From the NCBI RefSeq assembly GCF_013177675.1, contig NZ_CP042652.1, forward strand, positions 2,666,001 through 2,730,000: DNA of 64,000 nt. Reading direction: 5' to 3'. The notes under the pieces are model-generated. The model made no database searches, had not been told where the DNA came from, and saw nothing but the letters and a program-made list of their open reading frames with translations. Positions 1 through 9,771 of the stretch are shown here, piece by piece (the stretch's first letter is position 1; every line of letters begins with the position of its first letter). The stretch comes from Arcobacter acticola (GTDB taxonomy: Bacteria > Campylobacterota > Campylobacteria > Campylobacterales > Arcobacteraceae). The position numbers were made by a program, and so were the translations under genes.

Positions 1-481
1 ACAAACTTTTGCAACTGTTGGTGTATTAGCTGTTAGTTGTGGTGATGAAGTTAACTATGTTAATGCTAATTTTATTGCAAAAGAAAAAGGAATTGACCTT
101 ACAAATTCTGAATTCTCTAATCATAGTGGATATCAAAATAAAGTTTCAATTAATATCACTACTCCAACAGGAGTAAAAACAATTTCAGGAACAGTATTTA
201 ACGAAGATGTTCAAAGAATCGTAGAAATAAATGGATTCCCACTTGATATTGAGCCAAAAGGTAAAATGATCATTATGAGAAATCATGACGTTCCAGGTGT
301 AATTGGTGAAGTAGGAAAGATTTTAGGTAATAATAATATTAATATTGCTGACTTTAGATTATCAAGAGGAAAAGATGGTGCATTAGCTGTTATTCTTATT
401 GATGAAAAAGCTTGTTCAGATGTATTAAAAAAACTTGATAGTTTAGAAGCTGCTATTGCAGTTGCTTACGCAGAAATTTAA
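1..481 (+). CDS. serA: D-3-phosphoglycerate dehydrogenase, C-terminal part
   Basis: The open frame enters from the left edge (first full codon at base 2) and ends with TAA at 479-481, so only the last ~159 residues are present. They comprise the end of the intervening (ASB-like) regulatory domain, with a segment reading TPTGVKTISGTVF, followed by a C-terminal ACT domain (GKMIIMRNHDVPGVIGEVGKIL). In long-form SerA the ACT domain binds L-serine and gives feedback control over oxidation of 3-phosphoglycerate, the first step of serine synthesis. The NAD-binding catalytic part lies outside the window. efp follows after 9 bases, so the two are probably co-transcribed. The assignment rests on the domain pair and is fairly secure. 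Confidence 0.88.
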   Translation, partial: QTFATVGVLAVSCGDEVNYVNANFIAKEKGIDLTNSEFSNHSGYQNKVSINITTPTGVKTISGTVFNEDVQRIVEINGFPLDIEPKGKMIIMRNHDVPGVIGEVGKILGNNNINIADFRLSRGKDGALAVILIDEKACSDVLKKLDSLEAAIAVAYAEI

Positions 482-490
482 GGAGAAAAT

Positions 491-1051
491 ATGGCAATTG
501 GTATGAGTGAATTAAAAAAGGGATTAAAAATCGAAGTTGATGGTGTTCCTTATAAAATTACAGAATATCAACATGTAAAACCTGGTAAAGGTGCTGCATT
601 TGTTAGATGTAAAATTAAATCATTTTTAAATGGAAAAGTAATCGAAAAAACTTTCCACGCTGGTGATAAATGTGAAGTTCCAAATTTACAACAAAAACAA
701 ATGCAATTTTTATATGATGATGGTGAGATGTTACAATTTATGGATAATGCAACTTACGAACAAGAAGGTTTAACTTACGATCAAGTAGGTGAAGCATTTG
801 ATTGGATTATTGATGGAATGACTTGTGATATGATGTACTATAATGGTAAAGCTATCACAGTTGAACCACCAATGGTTGTAGAACTTAAAATTGTAGAAAC
901 TCCACCAAACTTTAAAGGTGATTCTCAAGGTGGTAGAAAACCTGCTACTTTAGAATCAGGTGCAGTTGTACAAATTCCTTTCCATATTCTTGAAGGTGAC
1001 ATTATTAAATGTGATACAAGAACTGGTGAGTACCTAGAAAAAGTAAAATAA
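491..1051 (+). CDS. efp: Translation elongation factor P
   Basis: A 186-residue protein of normal EF-P length. It starts [18 protein letters not shown] and shows the KOW-like N domain with the tip loop [10 protein letters not shown], followed by two OB-like domains (last part [15 protein letters not shown]). EF-P binds between the ribosomal P and E sites and relieves stalling at polyproline. The lysine in PGKGAA matches the lysine that EpmA beta-lysylates in gammaproteobacteria; neither EpmA nor EpmB is in this window, so modification is not shown. An AAGGAG Shine-Dalgarno sequence lies 5-6 bases upstream, overlapping the end of serA. A clear terminator follows. Confidence 0.97.
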   Translation: MAIGMSELKKGLKIEVDGVPYKITEYQHVKPGKGAAFVRCKIKSFLNGKVIEKTFHAGDKCEVPNLQQKQMQFLYDDGEMLQFMDNATYEQEGLTYDQVGEAFDWIIDGMTCDMMYYNGKAITVEPPMVVELKIVETPPNFKGDSQGGRKPATLESGAVVQIPFHILEGDIIKCDTRTGEYLEKVK

Positions 1052-1058
1052 AAAGATT

Positions 1059-1099
1059 AAGCTATATCGTGGAAATACTGCGATATAGCTTTCTTTTCT
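1059..1099 (+). terminator. Terminator after serA-efp
   Basis: An 11-bp perfect stem (AAGCTATATCG, 1059-1069, with CGATATAGCTT, 1081-1091) and an 11-base loop, followed by a T-rich tract. It lies 8 bases after the efp stop. Confidence 0.85.
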
Positions 1100-1199
1100 T
1101 CAGTCACTGACCTTGGTCAGCTCCCTCTTCAAATAAAACTCTATCTTGATTTCGACGATAAATCTTAACCTTTTCAATGTTTTGTATTAAAATAAATTT

Positions 1200-2207
1200 T
1201 TAAACTTTTCTTTTTAAAAACATAATTTTTTCTTCTCCAATATAGTTCTCATGTACTATTTCAAAATCTATATTTATTTCATTTAAGGCATTAATTCCAT
1301 TTCTTATTTTTGGACTTACTATTAATACAATATAATCAATTCTTTCTTTTAATATATTCATTAAATTATAAACACCTTCAACCATTACTAGCTTATGATC
1401 TAATAATTTAAATAAATCATCACTTATTATAACTTCTCTATTTGGTACTTTAAATAGTGGGATATTATTATCAAATATTTTATTTTTACTATATATCATT
1501 ATTTTAGGCGCACGTCCAGCTATATATCTTGCATCCAAGGTTGGTTTATCTATTCGTACAGTATTTCCACCTATTAGCATTAAATCAACTTTATCTCTTA
1601 ATGTATGTACATATAATTGACTCATTTTTGAAGATACGGCTCCATCTATACAGCCATTTAGCGTTTGTGCCATTTTATAAAAGATAAATGTTCCGCTACT
1701 CCACTTTATAAATGGATATAAGAGATTATAGGCTTCTTTTTTCATACATCCTATACTTACACTAATATTTACACTTTTTAGTGTTTCTATACCACCTGAG
1801 GCTAGTTTATTTATATCTTCATGGGCAATGATTACTCTTTTTGGTTTTAATTCTTTTAATAAGTTTGCACAAGATGGAGTTTTACCTATGTGATTGCAAG
1901 GTTCAAGCGTAACAAAAATTTCGCAATCATTAAAATATCCATTATGATTTTCTAAAAAAAAAGTATGAATATCTAAAGAACTATTTTTCATTTTTAATAT
2001 TGAATTTGGATATTCAAGTAAGTATGCAGCTTTTAGTGCATTTACTTCTGCATGGGGCATTCCAGCTTCTTTATGAGCTTCTATTGATAATAACTTACCA
2101 TCTTTTACAATAACACAACCAACAGCTGGATTTGGGTATGTTAAAAGCTGATATTTCCATGCTTCATCAATAGCTAATTTCATATAAAAATTATCATCTA
2201 TTTTCAT
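1200..2207 (-). CDS. ribD: Bifunctional riboflavin biosynthesis deaminase/reductase RibD
   Basis: The 335-residue protein has an N-terminal cytidine-deaminase-like zinc domain with ligands and catalytic Glu visible as H52-A-E54 and PC104...C113 (LEPCNHIGKTPSC). A reductase domain follows (MAQTLNGCIDG, LMLIGGNTVRIDKPTLDAR). It deaminates the pyrimidine from GTP cyclohydrolase II and reduces the ribosyl side chain in riboflavin synthesis. Residues ~66-95 form an insertion between the two zinc half-motifs (LLEYPN...HTFFLENHNGYFND), which I believe is longer than in E. coli RibD. It lies 98 bases after rimP, beyond a hairpin, so it may be transcribed separately. No strong SD is seen before the ATG. 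Confidence 0.93.
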   Translation of the reverse strand: MKIDDNFYMKLAIDEAWKYQLLTYPNPAVGCVIVKDGKLLSIEAHKEAGMPHAEVNALKAAYLLEYPNSILKMKNSSLDIHTFFLENHNGYFNDCEIFVTLEPCNHIGKTPSCANLLKELKPKRVIIAHEDINKLASGGIETLKSVNISVSIGCMKKEAYNLLYPFIKWSSGTFIFYKMAQTLNGCIDGAVSSKMSQLYVHTLRDKVDLMLIGGNTVRIDKPTLDARYIAGRAPKIMIYSKNKIFDNNIPLFKVPNREVIISDDLFKLLDHKLVMVEGVYNLMNILKERIDYIVLIVSPKIRNGINALNEINIDFEIVHENYIGEEKIMFLKRKV

Positions 2208-2275
2208 TGTTTATCGCTTTTGGTTTAATTTTTTTTGGGGAGGTAGTATATAAGAAGTAGTGTTAATGTGTAGTA

Positions 2276-2302
2276 AAATTAATAGAGGATCTCTATTAAT
2301 TT
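2276..2302 (-). terminator. Hairpin/terminator after rimP
   Basis: Twelve-bp perfect inverted repeat (arms 2276-2287 and 2291-2302, loop GAT) directly downstream of rimP on the minus strand. The minus-strand sequence after the stem is only moderately U-rich (TTTTACT), so termination may be partial. Confidence 0.6.
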
Positions 2303-2305
2303 ATT

Positions 2306-2734
2306 TTACCACTCGAAATAAGTAGCAGCTGAAAGAATTGAATCATAAGTGATTTCTTCATCTGCAAATTCAGTTTTTACTATTATTTTTTGATCATCAG
2401 CAAAAATCAATTCACCTTTATAAGTTTCAGTTGCAAAATCTTTAACTTTTACTTTTTCGCCTACAGATGCTTTAAAATGCTCTTTTGTTCTAAGTTTTCT
2501 TTCAATTCCAGGAGAGCTTACTTCTAAAATATATTCGCCATTCATTGGTTCATCAACATCTAATATTGGTGAAATCATTCTTGAAATTTCAGCACATTTA
2601 TCTAAGCTAATTCCACCTTCAGCTGTTACTAATACTCTAAAGATATTTCTATCATGTGCTTTTGTGCTCACGATATCATAAAGATTAGCGCCTAAACTTT
2701 CTACTGCTAATTTAATTGATTGTTCTAAACTCAT
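2306..2734 (-). CDS. rimP: Ribosome maturation factor RimP
   Basis: A 142-residue protein with the RimP two-domain pattern: the N-terminal core contains [24 protein letters not shown] and then [13 protein letters not shown], and the C-terminal SH3-like part contains [17 protein letters not shown]. RimP acts in 30S subunit maturation (binding of S19 and S12 to the 3' domain). The start codon overlaps the end of rbfA by 4 bases (ATGA), so the genes are translationally coupled. It is part of the conserved infB-rbfA-rimP ribosome cluster. Confidence 0.95.
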   Translation of the reverse strand: MSLEQSIKLAVESLGANLYDIVSTKAHDRNIFRVLVTAEGGISLDKCAEISRMISPILDVDEPMNGEYILEVSSPGIERKLRTKEHFKASVGEKVKVKDFATETYKGELIFADDQKIIVKTEFADEEITYDSILSAATYFEW

Positions 2735-3090
2735 TCTTCTTCACTTTTTGTTTTTCTTATTTGAGCAAATAATGCTTCAATATTTTTTGATTTCTCTAAT
2801 GATGTATCATTTAAAAATGTAAAGTTAGGACACTTATACCAACCTGTACTTGCTAGTATATGTGTTTTAATTCTTCCATTTGCTTTGTTTAGCAATGAAA
2901 TAATATCTTTAATTTCAGTTTTATCATAATCAGAGCCATCAAAATATACAATAGCATCATACTTTCCATTTTTACAGTTAACTGCTGTAATTGGCAAAGA
3001 GTTAATTCTGCTATCAACTAAATTTGATAAAGCTTCTGGAATTAACTCCATAAGTAATGATTCTGTTCTTTGTAAATTTATACTTTTCAT
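2731..3090 (-). CDS. rbfA: 30S ribosome-binding factor RbfA
   Basis: The 119-residue protein begins [21 protein letters not shown] and has the RbfA KH-like fold signatures [24 protein letters not shown]. RbfA binds the 30S subunit near helix 1/central pseudoknot and assists late maturation and cold adaptation. It lies 2 bases downstream of infB and overlaps rimP by 4 bases, the usual order in Campylobacterota. Confidence 0.92.
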   Translation of the reverse strand: MKSINLQRTESLLMELIPEALSNLVDSRINSLPITAVNCKNGKYDAIVYFDGSDYDKTEIKDIISLLNKANGRIKTHILASTGWYKCPNFTFLNDTSLEKSKNIEALFAQIRKTKSEEE

Positions 3091-3092
3091 TC

Positions 3093-5801
3093 TTAGTTAT
3101 CTACTGATACTTTTTCTTCAATTTGAATAAATGTTTCGATGAAATCTCCAACTTTAATATCATTGAATTTATCAAACATAATACCACACTCATAACCATT
3201 AGCAACTTCTTTAGCATCATCTTTAAATCTTTTTAATGATGAGATTTTACCTGTATAAGTAACAACTCCATCTCTAATGATTCTTGCATGTCCACCTCTG
3301 ATAACTTTACCATCTGTTACTAAACATCCAGCAACTGTTCCTACTTTTGGAACAACGAATGTATCTCTAACTTCAGCTTGACCTGTATTTTCTTCACGAA
3401 TTACTGCACTCATCATACCTGATAACGCATCTTTAACATCATCAATTAAATCATAAATGATTGAATAAGTATTAATAGAAACACCATCTGCTTTTGCTTT
3501 TGCTTTTACAGAACCTGTAGGTCTTACGTTAAATCCTAGGATAATACACCCTTCAGATGCACCTGCAAGAACTAAGTCAGACTCAGTGATTCCTCCAACT
3601 GCTGCATGGATTACTTTTACTTTTACTTCATCATTTGCAATTTTTTCTAATGAACCTTTAATTGCTTCTAAAGATCCACCAACATCTGTTTTAATAATTA
3701 CAGGAAGTTGTTTGATTTTACCTTCAGCAATTAATCCACTCATCTCTTCTAGAGAAACTTTAGTAGATTTAGATAATTCTTTTGCACGTGCATGTTCAGC
3801 TCTAGTAGTTGCAATATCTCTTGCTTCTTTATCAGAATCCATAACAACCATAACAGTACCAGTTGTTGGAACGTCATTTAGACCTAAAACAGTACCTGTT
3901 TCAGAAAGTCCAAGTTCTTTTACTGCATTTCCATTATCATCAGTAATTGCTTTTACTCTACCAAAAGTAGTATCACAAACGATATTATCACCAATTCTTA
4001 ATGTACCATTTTGAACGATAATAGTAGCAACTGGCCCTCTTCCTTTTTCAAGTGAAGATTCAATAACAGCAGCTTTAGCTTTTGCAGTTGGATCAGCTTT
4101 TAATTCTAGTAATTCTGCTTGAATTAATATATTTTCTAATAAATCTTCAATACCTTCACCTGATTTTGCAGATACTCCGATAAATTCTGTATTTCCACCC
4201 CAATCAACAGGTGTCATACCTTTTTCAGCCATTTGAGCTTTTACCATATCGATATTTGCAGTTTCTTTATCAATTTTATTCATAGCAATAATAATTGGAC
4301 AACCACTTGCTTTTGCATGAGCAATAACTTCTTCAGTTTGAGGTTTAACACCATCATCAGCAGCAACAACAATAATAACGATATCTGTAATAGCAGTACC
4401 TCTTGATCTCATAGCAGAGAAAGCAGCATGTCCTGGAGTATCAACAAATGTGATTTTTTGTCCATTTTTCTCAACTGTATAAGAAGAGATATGTTGAGTG
4501 ATTCCACCTGCTTCACCTGAAGCTATTTTTGAAGATCTAATTTTATCTAATAATGATGTTTTACCATGGTCAACGTGTCCCATAATAGTAACAACAGGTG
4601 GTCTAGTCACAAATGATGAATCATCAATATCTTCATCACCATCATGATAGTCTCCAACATAATTTACATCTTCTAATGCATCTCTTACTGTTACTTCAAT
4701 TCCAAACTCTTCACCAAGAATCTCTAACTCATCTTGTTTTAAGAAGTCATTTTTAGTAACCATCATTCCTAATGAAAATAATACAGTTATAACTTCAGCA
4801 GGTGATTTACCACAAGCTTCAGCAAACTCATAAACTCTAATATCTTCAGGAATTGTAACTTCAGTTATTTCTACAGTTTCTTGAGTTCTAGCTATTCTTT
4901 TCTTTCTTTTTCCTCTTTTTAAACCTTGAGGTGCATTACCAAAAGCAGCTGGTCTTGAAGATCTTGATTGTTTAGCTGGATTTTGAGGTTTTGGCTCATC
5001 AAAAATTTTAAGATTATCATTTAATCCCATATCAAGTAAAACAACTTCTTCACCTAATAATGAATCATCAGAACTTGAAAATTCATCACTATAAGTTCTA
5101 TCAAGTTTTTTACCATGATCTTGAGCTTTAACGATAGTTTTCTTTTTCTCTTTTTTAGGTCTTGACTTTTTCATATCGTCAAAGTTATTCTTTAAATTCT
5201 CAGTAACTGTATCTTCTTCGTTTCCACCAAGAATTTCACTTAAAGATTTCATTTGTTTTTTAGGTTGTACTTCAGATTCAAAAGTTTTTTCAACAGGTGC
5301 TTCAACTTTTGGCTTTTTCTTCTTGATAATAACTAGACCTCTTCTTTTAGGCACTATTTTATTAACATTGTCAGGATTAACATCAGGTTTGTCAAGTTCT
5401 TCTTGAGGTTTTGAAGGTGCAGGCTTTATATTTGGCTTAGAAATTACAACTTTTTTTAATTCTGGTTTTTTTCTAACTTCAGTATCTTTCTTTTCAATAG
5501 TTTCAACTTTTGTTTCACTAACTATTACTTCTTTAACTTTAGTAGTTTTATTTTCCATATCTTCTGTTTTATTTTCAGTTGTTTTCTCAACAACTTTTTT
5601 AGGCTTAGCTACTGGCTTAACTTCTAATTTTGGACTTTTTCCAGTCATTATATAATTAGTTATTTCCTCAGCATCTTCAAATGATACTGCACTTTGGGGT
5701 GATTTAAGTTCTATTTTTAAATCTTTAGCCTTTGCAATTACTTCTGCACTAGTTGCTCCCGCTTCTTCTGCAATCTCATAAACTCTTACTTTATCTGACA
5801 T
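3093..5801 (-). CDS. infB: Translation initiation factor IF-2
   Basis: The 902-residue protein opens with an IF2_N helical motif ([24 protein letters not shown]). A long charged low-complexity linker rich in Lys/Pro/Glu covers residues ~60-300, then a second IF2_N motif ([18 protein letters not shown]), the G domain with G1 GHVDHGKT near residue 408, DTPGHAAF and NKID, and the C-terminal IF2 domains. It delivers formyl-Met-tRNA to the 30S subunit and promotes subunit joining. The start overlaps ylxR by 11 bases. Length and domain order are normal. Confidence 0.98.
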   Translation of the reverse strand: MSDKVRVYEIAEEAGATSAEVIAKAKDLKIELKSPQSAVSFEDAEEITNYIMTGKSPKLEVKPVAKPKKVVEKTTENKTEDMENKTTKVKEVIVSETKVETIEKKDTEVRKKPELKKVVISKPNIKPAPSKPQEELDKPDVNPDNVNKIVPKRRGLVIIKKKKPKVEAPVEKTFESEVQPKKQMKSLSEILGGNEEDTVTENLKNNFDDMKKSRPKKEKKKTIVKAQDHGKKLDRTYSDEFSSSDDSLLGEEVVLLDMGLNDNLKIFDEPKPQNPAKQSRSSRPAAFGNAPQGLKRGKRKKRIARTQETVEITEVTIPEDIRVYEFAEACGKSPAEVITVLFSLGMMVTKNDFLKQDELEILGEEFGIEVTVRDALEDVNYVGDYHDGDEDIDDSSFVTRPPVVTIMGHVDHGKTSLLDKIRSSKIASGEAGGITQHISSYTVEKNGQKITFVDTPGHAAFSAMRSRGTAITDIVIIVVAADDGVKPQTEEVIAHAKASGCPIIIAMNKIDKETANIDMVKAQMAEKGMTPVDWGGNTEFIGVSAKSGEGIEDLLENILIQAELLELKADPTAKAKAAVIESSLEKGRGPVATIIVQNGTLRIGDNIVCDTTFGRVKAITDDNGNAVKELGLSETGTVLGLNDVPTTGTVMVVMDSDKEARDIATTRAEHARAKELSKSTKVSLEEMSGLIAEGKIKQLPVIIKTDVGGSLEAIKGSLEKIANDEVKVKVIHAAVGGITESDLVLAGASEGCIILGFNVRPTGSVKAKAKADGVSINTYSIIYDLIDDVKDALSGMMSAVIREENTGQAEVRDTFVVPKVGTVAGCLVTDGKVIRGGHARIIRDGVVTYTGKISSLKRFKDDAKEVANGYECGIMFDKFNDIKVGDFIETFIQIEEKVSVDN

Positions 5802-6066
5802 CTGTTAGCATCTCCTTAAGTTGTGTGACATACTTATCTTTATTTTTACACTCTTTGCAAAGTGATTTTTCAATTCTTTTAAAATCTTTTCCATTTATAT
5901 CTGACTGTAAGATATTTTCACAATCACTACAAATATAAAAACTTCTACCGTAATTATTGTAAAACAATAATTTTTTATCTTCACATTTTAGTCTTAGTAA
6001 CTCTTTTTGTTCAAATTTGCCTTTGCAAACGACACAGGTTCTTAAGATCATTTTTGAATTAGCCAA
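5791..6066 (-). CDS. YlxR-family (DUF448) protein
   Basis: A 91-residue protein with the YlxR signature RTCVVCKGKFEQKELLRL near the N-terminus. Two further Cys pairs follow (CSDC, CKEC), giving three CxxC motifs that could bind a metal. YlxR proteins are small, basic RNA- or nucleic-acid-binding proteins encoded in nusA/infB operons. The position directly before infB, with an 11-base overlap, fits the family. The alternative start MILRTCVVC (5 codons downstream) cannot be excluded. Confidence 0.85.
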   Translation of the reverse strand: MANSKMILRTCVVCKGKFEQKELLRLKCEDKKLLFYNNYGRSFYICSDCENILQSDINGKDFKRIEKSLCKECKNKDKYVTQLKEMLTDVR

Positions 6067-6102
6067 GCATTATACCTAAAATATACTTAATATCAAAAAT
6101 AA

Positions 6103-6984
6103 TCAAATTTCTATTCTCACACCAACATTATCAAAATCAGCTGTGAAGACTTTAAAATGAGGAAATCTTAGCTTTAATGCTTTCTCCAAATTTTTACTAT
6201 CATCTGCATAGGACATTGAAAACAGTGTAGAACCTGAACCTGATAAAGTACTCATTAAAGCACCCTCTTTTAAAGATGTTTTTTGTACATCAAAAAGCTC
6301 TGGCATTTGCTTCATTCTGTATTTTTGATGAATTTGATCAAACGAAGCATGCTTCAACATCTCCCAATCTTCAGCCATAAATGCAGCTGTTAATAACGAT
6401 GAATGAGAAATATTAAATACTGCATCTTCCTTTGAATATTTAAAAGGTAATGTTTTTCTAGACAATTGCGTTGAAATTGCTCTATTAGGTACTACAATAA
6501 CTGCTTTTAAATTTTTTGGAATTGCTTTATTAATATATCTTACTTCATTTTCTTGAACGCAAGCTACATTAAATCCACCCATAACAGCAGGTGTTATATT
6601 ATCAGGATGATTTTCATAAGCTAATGCTAAATTTAATAATTTATCTTTTTCAAGTTTTATTCCCTCAATTGCGTATGCACTGGCAATTGCTGAAACAATA
6701 ACTGCAGATGAACTTCCTAATCCACGTGAAAGTGGAATCTCATTTTGAAATTCAAATCTAAAATGTCTTTTTTTATATGATAAATTATGATAAAAATCAT
6801 TAAATATAGATATAAACATATTGTTATCTTTTAAAGCAGGATTATTTGCACCCTCACCTTTTAAAGATACACTATGAAATTTTGATGGTCTGATTATTAC
6901 TTGGTTTTTCATAGATATTGCTAAACCTAAGCAATCAAAACCTGGGCCTAAATTTGCACTTGTAGCGGGAACGCTTACTTTCAT
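6103..6984 (-). CDS. thrB: Homoserine kinase
   Basis: The 293-residue GHMP kinase starts [20 protein letters not shown]. The ATP-binding loop is [12 protein letters not shown] (residues ~84-95), and the C-terminal motif is [12 protein letters not shown]. It phosphorylates L-homoserine on the way to threonine. It sits between tsaB and ylxR in the minus-strand operon (14-base gap to tsaB, 36 to ylxR). The closeness to infB is typical of the phylum. Confidence 0.95.
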   Translation of the reverse strand: MKVSVPATSANLGPGFDCLGLAISMKNQVIIRPSKFHSVSLKGEGANNPALKDNNMFISIFNDFYHNLSYKKRHFRFEFQNEIPLSRGLGSSSAVIVSAIASAYAIEGIKLEKDKLLNLALAYENHPDNITPAVMGGFNVACVQENEVRYINKAIPKNLKAVIVVPNRAISTQLSRKTLPFKYSKEDAVFNISHSSLLTAAFMAEDWEMLKHASFDQIHQKYRMKQMPELFDVQKTSLKEGALMSTLSGSGSTLFSMSYADDSKNLEKALKLRFPHFKVFTADFDNVGVRIEI

Positions 6985-6998
6985 CCATTTCCTTCTTC

Positions 6999-7451
6999 TT
7001 AAACAGCTGGTAAATTATATATTGGCAGTGTTTCTTGATTAAAATTATATTTTTCTATACACATAGGTAATTTAAAGTCGCGAATTATACTATCTTTTTC
7101 TAAAAAATCTACTTTAATTTCCTTATCTTGTTTTATAAAATACTTTTTACCAAGGGCTTTAATAGGAGAATTTTCATTGAATTCAAAGCCATCAATAGCT
7201 TTAAATTCAATTTTTTTTGTTATACATATTGTTTTTAGAAATATATAAGCTACTTTAATAGCCATAAAAGATCCAGGAGAATTAACATAAGTAATTGTAT
7301 TAATATCATATTCATCTAAAAGTTTAGTAAATAAACTAGGCAATAAATCCGATGTTTTACCATCGAGTTTATGCTCAACAATTAATTTTTTATTTTCATA
7401 AACACCTACTAATAAAGGGTTTGAAATAGTTATAGCTAAAATTTCTATCAA
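6999..7451 (-). CDS. tsaB: TsaB-like tRNA threonylcarbamoyladenosine modification protein
   Basis: This 150-residue protein has the TsaB opening ([23 protein letters not shown]) and the conserved core [21 protein letters not shown], which matches the G-x-G-S-F-T-G-x-R region of TsaB in a degenerate form. TsaB is the scaffold that bridges TsaD and TsaE in synthesis of t6A37 in tRNAs. At 150 residues it lacks much of the second ASKHA lobe of E. coli TsaB (~230). A shortened form appears usual in this phylum, which I cannot verify here. It is placed between lpxC and thrB. Confidence 0.72.
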   Translation of the reverse strand: MIEILAITISNPLLVGVYENKKLIVEHKLDGKTSDLLPSLFTKLLDEYDINTITYVNSPGSFMAIKVAYIFLKTICITKKIEFKAIDGFEFNENSPIKALGKKYFIKQDKEIKVDFLEKDSIIRDFKLPMCIEKYNFNQETLPIYNLPAV

Positions 7452-7462
7452 ATAATTAAACC

Positions 7463-8368
7463 TTAATTCTCAACTTTTGAATATGCCATTTCAAATACAA
7501 CAGCTTCAGAAGTAGCTTCTTCTAAATCAATTATTTCATAATTTGATTCATCTTCATAAAGTTTCTTTGTAAGTAAATGATTTAAATGATGACTTCCAGC
7601 AACTGCATCATATTCACCAACCAAAGTATATTCTAAAAGTGCCATATCACCAATTGCATCTAAAATTTTATGCCTTACAAACTCATCATCAAATCTTAAA
7701 CCTTCAGGATTTAAAACCTTAGATTGATCAAGTACAATAGCATTTTCCATAGAACCACCTTGTGCTAATCCTATACTTCTTAAATATTGAACTTCATGTA
7801 AAAACCCAAATGTTCTAGCTCGACTGATATTCTCTTTATATTCAGCAATTGAATAATCAAAGTGGAAATTTTGTTTTCCAATAGCAGGATGATCAAATGT
7901 AATTTCAAAATCATATACAATTCTATTAGAAGGTTTTAGAGTAACTCTTTTACCTTCAGGTGTTGTAATTTCAACTTGCTTTTTGATTTTTATAGCTTTT
8001 TTTGATTTATCAAGCTCTTTTATTCCAGCTTCTTCAATGAGCATACAATATCCAGCTGAACTTCCATCAAGTACAGGAACTTCATCATTATCAATCACTA
8101 CTCTTAAGTTATCAATTCCATAAGCATAAACAGCTGATAAAAGATGCTCAATTGTAGAAATTACAACTCCATCTTTACCAATTACTGTAGCCATCTTAGT
8201 ATCAACTACATTTTCTCTTTTTAGTGGAATTGTAACACCTGCATCTACCCTATAAAAAACTATACCCATATCACTATCAAGTGGTTCTAGTTTCATTTTT
8301 ACAGGAACGCCTTTATGTAAGCCAATACCTACAATTTCTATACTTTTTGCAATTGTTCTTTGTTTCAT
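7463..8368 (-). CDS. lpxC: UDP-3-O-acyl-N-acetylglucosamine deacetylase LpxC
   Basis: The 301-residue protein starts MKQRTIAKSIEIVGIGLHKG and carries the zinc site elements HLLSAVYAYGIDNL and HKILDAIGD (His and Asp ligands), plus a C-terminal HHLNH. LpxC catalyses the committed step of lipid A synthesis, removing the acetyl group from UDP-3-O-acyl-GlcNAc. The ATG overlaps the stop of the upstream M23 peptidase gene by 4 bases. Length is typical. Confidence 0.97.
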   Translation of the reverse strand: MKQRTIAKSIEIVGIGLHKGVPVKMKLEPLDSDMGIVFYRVDAGVTIPLKRENVVDTKMATVIGKDGVVISTIEHLLSAVYAYGIDNLRVVIDNDEVPVLDGSSAGYCMLIEEAGIKELDKSKKAIKIKKQVEITTPEGKRVTLKPSNRIVYDFEITFDHPAIGKQNFHFDYSIAEYKENISRARTFGFLHEVQYLRSIGLAQGGSMENAIVLDQSKVLNPEGLRFDDEFVRHKILDAIGDMALLEYTLVGEYDAVAGSHHLNHLLTKKLYEDESNYEIIDLEEATSEAVVFEMAYSKVEN

Positions 8369-9771
8369 TTTGCACTTCCATTTGCTGGTGCTGTACTTCC
8401 ATTTATTATTTTCACAGCATCATTTATAGTTTTATTAACGTTAGTCTTCATCCAATCAAAATCAAGCCACTCATTTGGATTTACTTCAATTCCTTGAACT
8501 AACATACCAAAGTGTAAGTGATCCCCAAATACAGCTCCTGTAGAACCTGTATTACCTATTTTATCTCCAGCTTTTACTTCATCATTAACTTCAACATTTA
8601 AACTACTTGTATGTGCATATAAAGATCCTATTCCATAACCATGATCAATAATAGCAGTATCTCCATAGATTCCTAAATATCCTTTAAATATAACTTTTCC
8701 AGGATTTGATGTAAATATTTCTGCTCTTTTAACACTTGCCCAATCCATACCTAAATGCCAAGCTTCATCAATTTTTATATCATTATAAAAATAATGTCTT
8801 CTTTCACCAAATTTAGCAAAAGTTGCTGCATTTGGTAATCTAATAAAAGGTTTAATATCAAAAGGATTATTAGAGTTATTCATAAGATTTTTTCTTGCAA
8901 CTTCTCTTATAGTTTTAACATTTTTTTCTCTTAGCTCTTTGTTTGTTTTCACAAAAGTTTCAACTACATTATTAGGAACATTCATTTCACTATTTTCTAA
9001 AACGTGTTTACTTACATTGTTTACAAAATCATCTGAAATTTTGATATCATCAATTTTTTCTTTAAAGTTCTTAATATAAAAAGGTACTTTCGCTTCTGTT
9101 TTATTTCCTGCTAAATCCACAGCAACTACATTTACTCTTTTAAATTCTTTAATATCAATAGGCCAAGTAATTACAGAAATATAGAAGTTTTTCTTATAAA
9201 AAGGAAATAATTCAAATACCTCTTCATCATTAAATGAAATATAGTAATCTTTTATATTCTCATCATTGATCTCTACAACAATAACTCCACTTCCACCTTG
9301 TCTTAATAAGTATGAATTTGTAATTACATTTGCTACTGGACTTTTTTTATCAATAATTATTTTAGAATTACTAACTGTATGATTTCCTTTAAAAAAGTTC
9401 CATTTACTTGTATCATAAACTTCTACTTTTAAAGTAGCTTCTTTAGGTTTATAAAATTCATCAGATTGTGGAGGCATTACATCTAATTCAATAATTCCAT
9501 TTTCATTTTTTATAACTTTAGTTTCTAATTTTATCTTTTTTTCACCATCAATAAAAAAGATATCATAAGATTTTATTTGTGTATCATCTGCAATTGCAAC
9601 ATTTATTGGCTTTTGAAAATTCCAATAAATTTCATTTTGTACTTTAATTTGTGGTGCACTTCTCTCAAACATATTAGAGAACAACAAAAACACAACTGCT
9701 GATAAAAAAATGATAAGGCCTATATAAATTCCTAAACCTTTAATACTGTATTTATTATTTGTAAACTTCAA
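8365..9771 (-). CDS. Membrane-anchored M23 family peptidoglycan endopeptidase
   Basis: A 468-residue protein with one N-terminal membrane segment (residues ~12-31, GLGIYIGLIIFLSAVVFLLF), a long periplasmic region with beta-rich modules, and a C-terminal LytM/M23 domain. The zinc site is complete: HLGMD (HxxxD) and DHLHFGM (HxH), with the usual DHGYGIGSLYAHTSSL segment. Such enzymes cut peptide crosslinks in peptidoglycan; in helical Campylobacterota several control cell shape. I cannot say which shape protein this matches. It overlaps nrnA by 17 bases and lpxC by 4, so it is co-expressed with lipid A synthesis. Confidence 0.88.
   Translation of the reverse strand: MKFTNNKYSIKGLGIYIGLIIFLSAVVFLLFSNMFERSAPQIKVQNEIYWNFQKPINVAIADDTQIKSYDIFFIDGEKKIKLETKVIKNENGIIELDVMPPQSDEFYKPKEATLKVEVYDTSKWNFFKGNHTVSNSKIIIDKKSPVANVITNSYLLRQGGSGVIVVEINDENIKDYYISFNDEEVFELFPFYKKNFYISVITWPIDIKEFKRVNVVAVDLAGNKTEAKVPFYIKNFKEKIDDIKISDDFVNNVSKHVLENSEMNVPNNVVETFVKTNKELREKNVKTIREVARKNLMNNSNNPFDIKPFIRLPNAATFAKFGERRHYFYNDIKIDEAWHLGMDWASVKRAEIFTSNPGKVIFKGYLGIYGDTAIIDHGYGIGSLYAHTSSLNVEVNDEVKAGDKIGNTGSTGAVFGDHLHFGMLVQGIEVNPNEWLDFDWMKTNVNKTINDAVKIINGSTAPANGSAK

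Noticed and set aside
3586-4014. 142-codon plus-strand frame opposite infB (and many similar long frames opposite infB, addB-like, alaS, fabI, purQ).
   Set aside because: Antisense shadows of well-identified genes; low complexity, no SD and no family signature.
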